From: Roseospira marina
Lineage (GTDB): Bacteria; Pseudomonadota; Alphaproteobacteria; Rhodospirillales; Rhodospirillaceae
Direction: 5' to 3'
NCBI RefSeq assembly: GCF_014197855.1
Contig: NZ_JACIGJ010000003.1
Location: forward strand, 62,001 to 126,000
Length of the DNA stretch: 64,000 bases
This document shows, piece after piece, positions 7,766 through 18,123 of the stretch. The translations under genes and the position numbers were made by a program. Below the pieces are notes generated by a model. That model made no database searches and was not told the origin of the DNA. It saw only the letters and a program-made list of their open reading frames with translations. How positions within the stretch are numbered: the first letter of the stretch is position 1; every line of letters begins with the position of its first letter.

Positions 7766-9448
7766 ATGGTCACGCTGTCGCACGCACCGTCTCCGGTCCC
7801 GTCGCTTGCGCCGGACCGGACGTTGAACACCCTTCTGGACGAGACGGTCGCCGCCGTCCCGGACAGCCCGGCCATCGACTTTCTGGGCAAGCGCCTCACC
7901 TACGCGGATCTCGGTCCGCTGGTCGATCGCGCCGCGCGCGGCTTCCAGGATCTTGGGGTTCGCAAGGGCACGCGCGTCGGTCTATGCCTGCCCAACACCC
8001 CCGTGCACGTCATCTGCTATTACGCCGTGCTGAAGGCGGGTGGCATCGTGGTGAACTTCAACCCGCTGTACGCGCCGCGCGAACTCAAGACCCAGATCGA
8101 GGACTCCGGCACCACGCTTATGGTGACCCTGGATCTGCGCCAGATCTATCCCAAGGTCGCGGCGCTGTTGGACGACACATGCCTGGAGCGGCTGGTGGTC
8201 TGCTCCATGAGCAACCTACTGCCGAGCATGAAGGGCCTTCTGTTCTCCGTGCTGAAGCGCTCAGAGATGGCCAGCGTTCCTGACGACCTGCGCCATGTTC
8301 CATTCGAGCGGCTGATCGCCAACGACGGCCGGGTACGGGCGGTGCCCCTCGACCCGGCGCAGGATCTGGCGGTGCTCCAGTACACCGGCGGCACCACCGG
8401 TACGCCCAAGGGTGCCATGCTGACCCACGCCGCCCTGGTGGCCAACACGGAGCAGTTGTTCTCCTGGATGCCGAACGCCCAGCCGGGCCGCGAGCGGATC
8501 CTGACGGTCCTGCCGCTGTTCCACGTCTTCGGCATGACGGTGGCCATGAACCTTGGTATCCGCCTGGGCGCCGAATTGATCCTGCTGCCGCGCTTCGAGT
8601 TGAAGCAGGTCATAAAGACCATCGCCCGCAAGGGTGCCACCCTGTTTCCCGGGGTGCCGACGATCTACACCGCCATCAACGGCGCCCTGGCCGGGGGCGG
8701 CGCTGATCTGTCCTCGCTGAAGGTGTGCATCTCCGGCGGCGCGCCGCTGCCCGGCGAGGTTCGGGCGCGGTTCGAAAGCCTGACGGGCTGCCGTCTGGTC
8801 GAGGGCTACGGCCTGTCCGAGACCGCGCCCGTGGCCACCTGCAACCCGCTCGACCGGGAGCCGCGCTCCGGCTCCATCGGCATCCCCGTGCCGGGCACGA
8901 CGGTCGAGATCCGCGACCCGGACCACCCCGAGCGCCTCTTGGGCGTCGGCGAGAAGGGCGAGGTCTGCGTGCGCGGACCGCAGGTGATGACCGGCTACTG
9001 GAACCGCCCGGAGGACACGGCCCGCGTGTTCGTGGACGGCGCCCTGCGCACCGGCGACATCGGCTACTACGACGGGGACGGGTATTACTTCCTCGTGGAT
9101 CGCATCAAGGACGTGATCCTGTGCGGCGGCTACAACGTCTATCCCCGCGTCATCGAAGAGGCGCTCTACCAGCACCCCGATATCTCCGAGGCGGTCGTGA
9201 TCGGTGTGCCGGACGATTACCGGGGGCAGGCGCCCAAGGCCTTCGTCACGCTGCGCGACGGCGCCGGTGACGTGGACCCGGCCGCCCTGCGCGAGTTCCT
9301 GACCGAGCACCTCTCCCGGATCGAGATGCCCAAGGCCATAGAGATCCGCGACAGCCTGCCCAAGACCATGGTCGGCAAACTGTCGAAAAAGGAGCTGGTG
9401 GAGGAAGAGGCCCGCCTCGCCGCCGCCGTCGAAAGCCGGAGCGCCTGA
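7766..9448 (+). CDS. Long/medium-chain acyl-CoA synthetase (FadD-like)
   Basis: A 560-residue AMP-dependent ligase that makes acyl-CoA for beta-oxidation. Motifs in order are YTGGTTGTPKGAMLTH (P-loop), VEGYGLSETAPVA, TGDIGYYDGDGYY and the C-terminal KTMVGKLSKKEL with the catalytic lysine. Length fits FadD-like enzymes. The ATG at 7766 follows GGGAGG/ACGAGG; an in-frame start at 7706 lacks a site and would add residues outside the family. It is the first gene after the tandem palindromes and the likely entry step of the cluster through 16736. Confidence 0.93.
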   Translation: MVTLSHAPSPVPSLAPDRTLNTLLDETVAAVPDSPAIDFLGKRLTYADLGPLVDRAARGFQDLGVRKGTRVGLCLPNTPVHVICYYAVLKAGGIVVNFNPLYAPRELKTQIEDSGTTLMVTLDLRQIYPKVAALLDDTCLERLVVCSMSNLLPSMKGLLFSVLKRSEMASVPDDLRHVPFERLIANDGRVRAVPLDPAQDLAVLQYTGGTTGTPKGAMLTHAALVANTEQLFSWMPNAQPGRERILTVLPLFHVFGMTVAMNLGIRLGAELILLPRFELKQVIKTIARKGATLFPGVPTIYTAINGALAGGGADLSSLKVCISGGAPLPGEVRARFESLTGCRLVEGYGLSETAPVATCNPLDREPRSGSIGIPVPGTTVEIRDPDHPERLLGVGEKGEVCVRGPQVMTGYWNRPEDTARVFVDGALRTGDIGYYDGDGYYFLVDRIKDVILCGGYNVYPRVIEEALYQHPDISEAVVIGVPDDYRGQAPKAFVTLRDGAGDVDPAALREFLTEHLSRIEMPKAIEIRDSLPKTMVGKLSKKELVEEEARLAAAVESRSA

Positions 9449-9505
9449 GAGGTCATCATGGTCACGATCCCCCCCACGCTGGCCACGTTATATTGCGTCT
9501 GGACG

Positions 9506-9541
9506 GTGACGTTAGCGGAAGCTAGCTTCCGCAGACGTCAC
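9506..9541. promoter_or_regulatory. 36-bp near-perfect palindrome upstream of the merR gene
   Basis: The core GCGGAAGCTAGCTTCCGC (9515-9532) is a perfect 18-bp inverted repeat. The outer arms GTGACGT and ACGTCAC extend the symmetry to 36 bp, with only the two bases between core and arm (TA/AG) mismatched. It ends 28 bp before the MerR start codon, as expected of an autoregulatory operator or an RNA hairpin in the leader. The TGACGT arms echo the half-sites found before the SCP2 and ligase genes. Confidence 0.7.
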
Positions 9542-9569
9542 TTTGCTCCCCATCGCGCAACAGGCTGGC

Positions 9570-9965
9570 ATGGACACGCTGTATTCAATCACGGACCTCG
9601 CCCGGGACCTGGACATCACGCCCCGGACCATCCGCCACTACGAGGACCAGGGCCTTCTGGCGCCGCAACGGGTCGGCACGACGCGGGTGTACTCCCACCG
9701 GGACCGGGCCCGGCTGATCCTGATCCTGCGGGGCAAGCGACTGGGCTTTTCGCTCAAGGACATCAAGGAATACCTCGATCTGTACGTGGTGGATACCTCG
9801 CAGGTCGAGCAGGTGCGCGTGCTGGTGACCAAGGTGCGCGACCGCATCGGGCAGCTCGAGGAGCAGCTCGACACCGTTCAGACCACGCTGAAGGAACTGC
9901 GCGACATCGAACGCATGAGCGTCAGCATGTTGGAGCAGAAAGGCGTGGACGTGCCCATGGCGTAG
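9570..9965 (+). CDS. MerR family regulator, LiuR-like
   Basis: A 131-residue regulator. The N-terminal winged helix begins YSITDLARDLDITPRTIRHY and continues YEDQGLLAPQRVG with RVYSHRDRARL. A coiled-coil dimerisation helix follows (about residues 75-120), with no cysteine cluster for metal sensing. This matches LiuR-type regulators of branched-chain and fatty acid catabolism. It sits inside the beta-oxidation cluster it presumably controls. ATG at 9570 is preferred; a TTG at 9543 would lie against the palindrome. The ribosome site is weak. Confidence 0.88.
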   Translation: MDTLYSITDLARDLDITPRTIRHYEDQGLLAPQRVGTTRVYSHRDRARLILILRGKRLGFSLKDIKEYLDLYVVDTSQVEQVRVLVTKVRDRIGQLEEQLDTVQTTLKELRDIERMSVSMLEQKGVDVPMA

Positions 9966-10044
9966 AGAGGGCGCTCCGCCCGACCCCGCATCCGCCCTCT
10001 TCGCCGGCATTCTCCTCCAACACCCCCTCGCTGGAGACACGTCG

Positions 10045-11181
10045 ATGAAGAAGGTGGTTGTCGCCGGGTATGCGCGTTCGCCGTTCACCCTGGCGAAGAA
10101 GGGCGCGCTGGCCTCCGTGCGCGCCGACGATCTGGCCGCGCAGGTGGTCCGCGCCCTGGTGGAGCGGTCCCGCGTGGCCCCCGAGGATATCGAGGATCTG
10201 CTGCTCGGCTGCGCCTTCCCCGAAGGCGAGCAGGGCCTGAACCTCGCCCGCCTCGTAGGCCTGATGAGCGGGCTGCCCCAGTCGGTGGGCGCGGCCACGA
10301 TCAACCGGTTCTGCGGCTCCTCCATGACCTCGGTCCACGTCGCGGCCGGCGCCATCGCGATGGGCGCGGGCGAGGCCTTCGTCTGCGCCGGTGTGGAGAA
10401 CATGAGCCGCGTGCCCATGATGGGCTTCAACCCCCTGCCCCACCCGGACTTCGCCCAAGCGAACCCCGGCGCCTACATGGGCATGGGCGAGACCGCCGAG
10501 AACGTAGCGTCGCGCTGGTCCATTCCGCGCGACGAACAGGAGGCGTTCGCCCTGCGCTCCCAGGAGAAGGCGGCGGCGGCCCAGGCGGCGGGCAAGTTCG
10601 CGGATGAGATCGTCCCCATCACCGGCCGCAAGGGCACGGTCGAGACCGACGGCTGCCCGCGCCCCGACACCACGGCGGAGGGGTTGGCCAGCCTGAAGCC
10701 CTCCTTCGATGCCGAGGGCGTGGTAACGGCCGGCACCTCTTCCCCGCTGACGGATGGCGCGGCCGCCGTGTTGGTGTGCTCCGCCGACTATGCCGAGGCC
10801 AAGGGCCTGGATGTGCTGGCGGCGGTCAAATCGGTGTCCGTCTGTGGCTGCGACCCGACGATCATGGGCATCGGTCCGGTCGGCGCCACCCGCAAGGCGC
10901 TGGAACGCGCCGGACTCAACGCAGGCGATCTGGACGTGGTGGAGCTGAACGAGGCCTTCGCCAGCCAGTCCCTCGCCTGCCTGCGCGACCTGGGCCTGGA
11001 CGAGGCCAAGGTGAACCTGGACGGCGGCGCCATCGCGCTCGGCCACCCGCTGGGCGCCACGGGCGCGCGCATCGTCGGCAAGGCCGCGAGCCTGCTGAAG
11101 CGCGAGGGCGGCCGCTACGCGCTCGCCACCCAGTGCATCGGCGGCGGCCAGGGCATCGCCACCATCCTGGAGGCCGTGTGA
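10045..11181 (+). CDS. Acetyl-CoA acyltransferase (3-ketoacyl-CoA thiolase)
   Basis: A 378-residue thiolase for the last step of beta-oxidation, releasing acetyl-CoA. The acylation cysteine is in NRFCGSSM. GGAIALGHPLGATGARI holds the catalytic His, and the second Cys is in ATQCIGGGQG. A typical thiolase has about 390 residues. Its stop codon overlaps the start of the next gene (TGATG), so thiolase and the multifunctional enzyme are coupled and likely form a trifunctional complex of the FadA-FadB kind. Confidence 0.94.
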   Translation: MKKVVVAGYARSPFTLAKKGALASVRADDLAAQVVRALVERSRVAPEDIEDLLLGCAFPEGEQGLNLARLVGLMSGLPQSVGAATINRFCGSSMTSVHVAAGAIAMGAGEAFVCAGVENMSRVPMMGFNPLPHPDFAQANPGAYMGMGETAENVASRWSIPRDEQEAFALRSQEKAAAAQAAGKFADEIVPITGRKGTVETDGCPRPDTTAEGLASLKPSFDAEGVVTAGTSSPLTDGAAAVLVCSADYAEAKGLDVLAAVKSVSVCGCDPTIMGIGPVGATRKALERAGLNAGDLDVVELNEAFASQSLACLRDLGLDEAKVNLDGGAIALGHPLGATGARIVGKAASLLKREGGRYALATQCIGGGQGIATILEAV

Positions 11182-13508
11182 TGACCGACATCAAGACCGT
11201 CGCCGTCCTCGGCGCGGGGGTGATGGGAGCCGGCATCGCCGCCCACGCCGCCAACGCCGGGGCGCGGGTGCTGCTGCTCGACATCGTGCCGAAGGGGGCC
11301 TCCAGCCGGAACGCGCTTGCCGAAGGCGCGGTGGCCCGCATGCTGAAGGCCGACCCCGCCCCCTTCATGGGCAAGGCCGCCGCCAAAAACATCACCTGCG
11401 GCAATCTGGAGGACGACCTAAGCGCACTGGCCGAGGCCGACTGGATCATCGAGGCGGTGATCGAGCGCCCGGACATCAAGCGCGCGCTGTATGAAAAGGT
11501 CGAGGCGGTGCGCAAGGACGGCAGCGTGGTGTCCTCCAACACCTCCACCCTACCGTTGGCGACGCTGATCGAGGGCTTGCCGGAGCGCTTCGCCCGCGAC
11601 TTCCTGATCGCCCACTTCTTCAACCCGCCGCGCTACATGCGGCTGCTGGAACTGGTGACCGGACCGAAAACCCGGTCGGAGGCGGCGGCGTCCGTGGAGC
11701 ACTTCGCCGACCATCACCTCGGCAAGAGCGTCGTGCACTGCAAGGACACGCCGAGCTTCATCGCCAACCGGCTGGGCGTGTTCTGGAGCCAGTCGGCGGT
11801 GGTGGAAGCGTTCGAGCGCGGCCTGGATATCGAGGACGTCGACGCTATCATCGGCCGTCCCATGGGCGTCCCCAAGACCGGCGTGTTCGGCCTGCTCGAT
11901 CTGGTGGGCCTGGACCTGATCCCGCATGTGAACGCCAGTCTGGCGGACTCCCTTCCGAAGGGCGATCCGTTCCACACCATCAACCGCCCGGTGCCGCTGA
12001 TCGGCGACCTGATCGCCGACGGCTACACCGGCCGCAAGGGTAAGGGCGGGTTCTACCGCCTCAACCGCGCCGGCGGCAGCAAGGTCAAGGAAGCCATCGA
12101 TCTGACATCCGGTCTCTTCCGCCCCGCGCGCAAGGCCGACGTGCCGGCGGTGAAGGAGAGCGGCAAGGACCTGCGCGCCCTGCTCAGCCACGACAGCCCG
12201 CACGGCGCCTACGCCTGGGCGGTCATGGGACCGACGCTAGCCTATGCGGCCTCCCTAGTCGGGGTCGTGGCCGACGACATCGTCGCCATCGATGAGGCCA
12301 TGCGCCTGGGCTACGCCTGGAAGCAAGGGCCGTTCGAGCTGATCGACCGCATCGGCGCCGACTGGCTGGCGGAGCGACTGGCGGCGGACGGCCACCCGGT
12401 GCCGGAGATCCTGAAGACCGCGGCCGGGCGCACGTTCTACCGCGTCGACGCGGGCCAGCTGGAATACCTCGGCCTCGACGGCGCCTATCACCCGGTGGAG
12501 CGGCCCGAGGGCGTCCTGCTGCTGGAGGACGTCAAGCGTGCCGCCAAACCGGTGCTGCGCAACGGCTCCGCCGCGCTGTGGGACATCGGCGATGGCGTGG
12601 CCTGCTTCGAATTCACCAGCAAGATGAATTCCATGGATCCGGACATCATGGATCTGTTGGGCAAAGCCATCCGCCGGGTGAAGAGAGACTTCAAGGCGCT
12701 GGTGATCCACAACGAGGGCACCAACTTCTCCGTCGGCGCCAACCTGGGCCTCGCCCTGTTCGCGGCCAACATCGCCGCCTGGAGCGAGATCGAAAGCCTG
12801 GTCGAGCAGGGGCAGGAGACCTATCGCGCCCTGCGCACCGCGCCCTTCCCGGTGGTGGCGGCCCCCTCCGGCATGGCGCTGGGCGGCGGCTGCGAGATCG
12901 TCTTGCATTGCGACGCCGTGCAGGCCCACGCCGAAACCTACATCGGGCTCGTCGAATGCGGCGTCGGGCTGGTGCCGGCCTGGGGCGGCTGCACCGAGAT
13001 GCTGCACCGCTGGTCCACCCTGGGTCGCCTTCCCAAGGGACCGATGCCGGCGGCGGCCACAGTGTTCGAGACCATCAGCACCGCCACCGTCGCCAAGTCG
13101 GCGGCCGAGGCCAAGGAGCGGCTGTTCCTGCGCCCGCACGACGGCATCACCATGAACCGGGCCCGCCTGCTGGCCGACGCCAAGGCCCGGGCGCTGGCGA
13201 TGGTGGAGGGGTACACCCCGCCGGGGCCGCGTGAGATCGTCCTGCCGGGACCGTCCGGCCGCACCGCCATGGGCATGGCCGTGCAGGGCTTCCGCAAGAC
13301 GGGCAAGGCCACGCCCTACGATGAAATCGTGGCGGGCGCGCTGGCGGCGGTGCTCTCCGGCGGGGACGATGCCGATGTCCTGGCGCCGGTGGGCGAGGAC
13401 ACGCTGCTGGAGCTGGAACGCACGCACTTCATGCGCCTGGTGCGCACCCCCGGCACCCTGGCGCGGGTCGAGAGCATGCTGATGACCGGCAAGCCGCTGC
13501 GCAACTGA
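11181..13508 (+). CDS. 3-hydroxyacyl-CoA dehydrogenase / enoyl-CoA hydratase fusion
   Basis: A 775-residue bifunctional beta-oxidation enzyme. The NAD-binding 3-hydroxyacyl-CoA dehydrogenase comes first (VLGAGVMGAGIAAHAANAG near residue 10, then SSNTSTLP and DTPSFIANRLG). The hydratase/isomerase domain lies at the C-terminus (FSVGANLGLALFAAN, ALGGGCEIVLHCD). This order is the reverse of E. coli FadB and matches the type common in Caulobacter-like bacteria. The start at 11181 overlaps the thiolase stop (TGATG); upstream in-frame codons lie inside the thiolase gene and are disregarded. Confidence 0.94.
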   Translation: MTDIKTVAVLGAGVMGAGIAAHAANAGARVLLLDIVPKGASSRNALAEGAVARMLKADPAPFMGKAAAKNITCGNLEDDLSALAEADWIIEAVIERPDIKRALYEKVEAVRKDGSVVSSNTSTLPLATLIEGLPERFARDFLIAHFFNPPRYMRLLELVTGPKTRSEAAASVEHFADHHLGKSVVHCKDTPSFIANRLGVFWSQSAVVEAFERGLDIEDVDAIIGRPMGVPKTGVFGLLDLVGLDLIPHVNASLADSLPKGDPFHTINRPVPLIGDLIADGYTGRKGKGGFYRLNRAGGSKVKEAIDLTSGLFRPARKADVPAVKESGKDLRALLSHDSPHGAYAWAVMGPTLAYAASLVGVVADDIVAIDEAMRLGYAWKQGPFELIDRIGADWLAERLAADGHPVPEILKTAAGRTFYRVDAGQLEYLGLDGAYHPVERPEGVLLLEDVKRAAKPVLRNGSAALWDIGDGVACFEFTSKMNSMDPDIMDLLGKAIRRVKRDFKALVIHNEGTNFSVGANLGLALFAANIAAWSEIESLVEQGQETYRALRTAPFPVVAAPSGMALGGGCEIVLHCDAVQAHAETYIGLVECGVGLVPAWGGCTEMLHRWSTLGRLPKGPMPAAATVFETISTATVAKSAAEAKERLFLRPHDGITMNRARLLADAKARALAMVEGYTPPGPREIVLPGPSGRTAMGMAVQGFRKTGKATPYDEIVAGALAAVLSGGDDADVLAPVGEDTLLELERTHFMRLVRTPGTLARVESMLMTGKPLRN

Positions 13509-13537
13509 TCCCCTCCATCACGACAGGAATCCCGACG

Positions 13538-15325
<1,788 letters not shown>

Positions 15326-15347
15326 TCCACCGAACGGGGAGGCCGTC

Positions 15348-15875
15348 ATGAACCTCTGGTTTCGCCTGCTCCGGGTTCTCCTGACCAGTATGGGACGGCG
15401 TCGGCTGGGGCTGACGGACGCCTCCACCCTCGAGTTCCGGGTCTGGCCCACGGACCTGGACTTCAACCTGCACATGACCAACGCCCGGTATCTGGCGTTG
15501 ATGGACCTGGGGCGCATGGATCTGATCCTGCGCTCCGGCCTGTGGCGGGCGGTGCTGCGGGACACATGGGCGCCGGTGATCGGCGGCACCGTGGTGCGGT
15601 TCCGCCGGCCGTTGCGGGCGTTCCAGCCGGTGCGCCTGACCAGCCGCATGCTGTCCTGGGACGACCGCTGGATCTACATCGAGCACCGGCTGGAGTCCGG
15701 CGATCGGCTGGTCTGTCAGGCGGTGGTGCGCGGCGCCTTCGTCGCGGCGGAGGGAACCGTGGCGCCAGCGACGGTGGCGCGGGCGGCCGGCTATGTCGGC
15801 GCCGCCCCGGCCCTGCCCGCTTGGGTCGAGTCCTGGAAGGGCATGGACGACAGCCTGATCCTCACGGCGCCCTGA
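15348..15875 (+). CDS. Hotdog-fold acyl-CoA thioesterase (THEM6-like)
   Basis: A 175-residue hotdog protein. RVWPTDLDFNLHMTNARYL is the 4HBT-type active region, with Asp and Asn in DLDFNLHMTN, followed by FRRPLRAFQPVRL and WDDRWIYIEHRL. It probably hydrolyses acyl-CoAs and recycles CoA within the cluster. Close spacing to both neighbours puts it in the operon. A GGGGAGG site precedes the ATG. Confidence 0.87.
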   Translation: MNLWFRLLRVLLTSMGRRRLGLTDASTLEFRVWPTDLDFNLHMTNARYLALMDLGRMDLILRSGLWRAVLRDTWAPVIGGTVVRFRRPLRAFQPVRLTSRMLSWDDRWIYIEHRLESGDRLVCQAVVRGAFVAAEGTVAPATVARAAGYVGAAPALPAWVESWKGMDDSLILTAP

Positions 15876-15902
15876 CGCTTTTTCGAACGGAGACCGAACC
15901 CC

Positions 15903-16736
15903 ATGGCCGATCTGCGCGGCAAGACCCTGTTCATCACCGGTGCCAGCCGGGGCATCGGGCTGGCCATCGCCCTGCGCGCCGCGCGGGACGGCGCCAACAT
16001 CGTGGTGGCGGCCAAGACGACGGACGCGCATCCGAAGCTGCCGGGCACCATCCACACGGCGGCGGCGGCGATTGAGGCCGCCGGGGGCCGCGCCCTGCCC
16101 CTGGCCGTGGACATTCGCGACGACGCGGCGGTCGATGACGCGGCACAACAGGCGGCAGAGACCTTCGGCGGCATCGACATCGTGGTGAACAACGCCAGCG
16201 CCATCAGTCTCACCGGCACCGCCGAGACGCCCATGAAGCGGGTGGACCTGATGATGCAGGTGAACACGCGCGGCACCTACACCGTCACCCGCGCCTGCCT
16301 GCCCTGGCTGCGGACGGCCACGAACCCCCATATCCTGACGCTGTCACCGCCGCCGTCGCTGGACCCGGCGTGGTACGGCCCGCATGTGGCCTACACCATC
16401 GCCAAAATGGGCATGAGCCTGTGCGTGCTGGGCTGGGCGGAGGAATTCCGGGAGGCCGGCATCGCCGCCAACGCCCTCTGGCCGCGCACGGTCATTCACA
16501 CCGCCGCCTTGGCCATGCTAGGCGACGCCGTGAAACCGGAGCACTGCCGCACGCCGGAGATCGTCGCCGACGCCGCCCATGCGATCCTGACCCGTCCGGC
16601 CCGGGACTGCACCGGGCGGTTCTTCCTCGACGAGGACGTGCTGGCGGAGGCGGGCGTCACGGACCTGACGCCCTACGCCGTCGATCCGTCGAAGCCCCTG
16701 CTGCCTGACCTGTTCCTTCCGGTCGAAGCGCCGTGA
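15903..16736 (+). CDS. SDR family oxidoreductase, HSDL2-like
   Basis: A 277-residue short-chain dehydrogenase. The cofactor motif TGASRGIG is near residues 13-20, VVNNAS near 97, and the active-site Y-x-x-x-K is YTIAK with an upstream TLSPPPS serine. It resembles the SDR half of HSDL2 (hydroxysteroid dehydrogenase-like 2), proteins that act on lipid or acyl substrates. Last gene of the beta-oxidation operon; a stand-alone SCP2 protein is encoded at 7314. Confidence 0.88.
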   Translation: MADLRGKTLFITGASRGIGLAIALRAARDGANIVVAAKTTDAHPKLPGTIHTAAAAIEAAGGRALPLAVDIRDDAAVDDAAQQAAETFGGIDIVVNNASAISLTGTAETPMKRVDLMMQVNTRGTYTVTRACLPWLRTATNPHILTLSPPPSLDPAWYGPHVAYTIAKMGMSLCVLGWAEEFREAGIAANALWPRTVIHTAALAMLGDAVKPEHCRTPEIVADAAHAILTRPARDCTGRFFLDEDVLAEAGVTDLTPYAVDPSKPLLPDLFLPVEAP

Positions 16737-16753
16737 CGGCCGGCGCGGATACC

Positions 16754-16783
16754 TTGTTCCCGGCCGCCCGGTCGCGCTACCCT
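16754..16783 (+). promoter_or_regulatory. Possible sigma70 promoter of fmdB-like gene
   Basis: TTGTTC (16754) and TACCCT (16778) are 18 bases apart and lie about 40 bases before the FmdB start. Both hexamers deviate from consensus, so the call is weak. Confidence 0.3.
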
Positions 16784-16821
16784 GCAGCCGTTAGGGGTTT
16801 TCCAGTCCGGGACACGACGCG

Positions 16822-17061
16822 ATGCCGATTTATGCCTATGAGTGTGCCCGCTGCGGCGAGGCGTTCGAAACCCTGGTGAGCAGCAGCAACACCGACGCGC
16901 CGGCCTGCCCCGCCTGCGGCGCGGCGGAGGTGAAGCGGTTGCTCTCGGCGCCGACCATCGGCGGTGGGGTGAAGGCCGCCACGCAGCGCGCCCGATCCGC
17001 CGCCGCCAAGGAAGGCCATTTTAGTAACTACAAAAAATCCGAACTGAAGGGGAAGCTGTAG
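16822..17061 (+). CDS. FmdB family zinc-ribbon protein
   Basis: A 79-residue protein opening with MPIYAYECARCGEAFE, followed by ACPACGAAE. These two CxxC knuckles define the FmdB/CxxC_CXXC_SSSS zinc ribbon. The rest is basic and probably disordered. Family members are described as putative regulatory proteins with no proven function. It is transcribed toward the iron-system redoxin, ending 22 bases from it. Confidence 0.9.
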   Translation: MPIYAYECARCGEAFETLVSSSNTDAPACPACGAAEVKRLLSAPTIGGGVKAATQRARSAAAKEGHFSNYKKSELKGKL

Positions 17062-17083
17062 GGGAACGCAGGGATCACCGCGC

Positions 17084-17620
17084 TCAGGACAGCAGGCCGT
17101 CCACGGCCGTCTTGATGGTGCCGGGCTTGCGGTTGCCGGCCAGACGGGCGCGGATCACTCCCTCCCGGTCGATCACGAAGGTGGTCGGGAACACGCCCAC
17201 CTTGAACCGCGTCGCGGTCAGCGCCAGCGTATCCAACGTCATGCCGAACCGCATGCCGAAATCCGAGATCGCCCGGCGCACGGTGGGCGGGCTGCCGCCG
17301 ACGTTGACGAGCAGCACCTCCACGCCCTGGTCCGCGTAGGCCTTGTGCAGTTCCACCAGCTCCGGCATTTCCGTCAGGCAGGGCGCGCAACCGCCGAGCC
17401 AGAACCCCAGCACCAGGATCTTGCCGCGATAGGCCTCCAGGCCGGCCGTTGCCGCGCCCTCCGGATCCTGCACCGCCTCCAGCGCAACGGAGGGCGGTCG
17501 CTTGCCTTCGGTCGCCCCGGTCACCAGCCCGCCATCCCCCGCGCCATCATCGCAGGCGGAGAGCGCCAGCAGAACCGCGCCCAGAACGGGCGCCACGCAC
17601 AGGCGACGAAAACGACTCAT
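17084..17620 (-). CDS. TlpA-like redoxin lipoprotein of the iron operon (second)
   Basis: A 178-residue thioredoxin-fold protein. The N-terminal signal ends in LALSAC (lipobox), so it is probably a periplasmic lipoprotein. The redox motif is CAPC within FWLGGCAPC, with the cis-proline segment VFPTTFVID later. Campylobacter P19 iron operons end with two thioredoxin-like genes, and this is probably the second of that pair. Here it is separated from the first by a cytochrome c gene on the other strand, so it needs its own promoter in the 161-bp AT-rich spacer at 17621-17781. Confidence 0.88.
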   Translation of the reverse strand: MSRFRRLCVAPVLGAVLLALSACDDGAGDGGLVTGATEGKRPPSVALEAVQDPEGAATAGLEAYRGKILVLGFWLGGCAPCLTEMPELVELHKAYADQGVEVLLVNVGGSPPTVRRAISDFGMRFGMTLDTLALTATRFKVGVFPTTFVIDREGVIRARLAGNRKPGTIKTAVDGLLS

Positions 17621-17781
17621 GCCCTAACCTCCGTACCCATAAGTCTCCGCACCCACAGGGTCCACTCATCACAATGAAAAACGAATACTCTCAACCACAA
17701 TAACAAAACAGAGCACGCAACCTTACAGTGGTCATATTACCCTTGACTCGAACCTCATATTCCGCTGATTTTTCCCTTATT

Positions 17782-18123
17782 ATGACGCAGACACAAATCA
17801 CTTCGTTCGCCCATCGGCATGTCGCCCTCCTAGCGGCGGCGATTGTCGTTCTCGCACTGACCGCACCCGCCCAGGCCCAGGACGCCACAGAGGGCGCGCG
17901 CCTCTACCGCGACACCTGCGCCGACTGCCATGGCCGTCAGGGTGAGGACAAGGCCCTGGGCCAGTCCCGCCCCCTGCGCACCCTGGACGCGGAGACGGTG
18001 CGGGAGACGCTGATCGCCCGCCGTGCCGATCCCCGCAGCATGCAGGACCGCATCAAGGCCGGCCTGACCGATCGCGAGGTGGAGGCCCTCGCCGCCTACG
18101 TCGCGGCGTTCCCGTCGCCCTGA
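17782..18123 (+). CDS. Periplasmic cytochrome c, class I
   Basis: A 113-residue protein with a signal peptide ending about AQAQ (residues 1-33), one heme c site CADCH and a C-terminal methionine in RSMQDRI or nearby as possible ligand. Mature size is about 80 residues, as for small cytochromes c. It lies on the plus strand between two minus-strand redoxin genes of the iron operon, and its last 28 bases overlap the end of the upstream redoxin gene tail to tail. It may deliver or accept electrons for iron reduction/oxidation; this is inference from position. A TTGACT at 17743 may be its -35; no good ribosome site is seen. Confidence 0.87.
   Translation: MTQTQITSFAHRHVALLAAAIVVLALTAPAQAQDATEGARLYRDTCADCHGRQGEDKALGQSRPLRTLDAETVRETLIARRADPRSMQDRIKAGLTDREVEALAAYVAAFPSP

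Noticed and set aside
10776..11180. N-terminal extension of the hydroxyacyl-CoA dehydrogenase frame
   Set aside because: It overlaps the thiolase gene in another frame and is basic low-complexity sequence; the true start is the TGATG at 11181.
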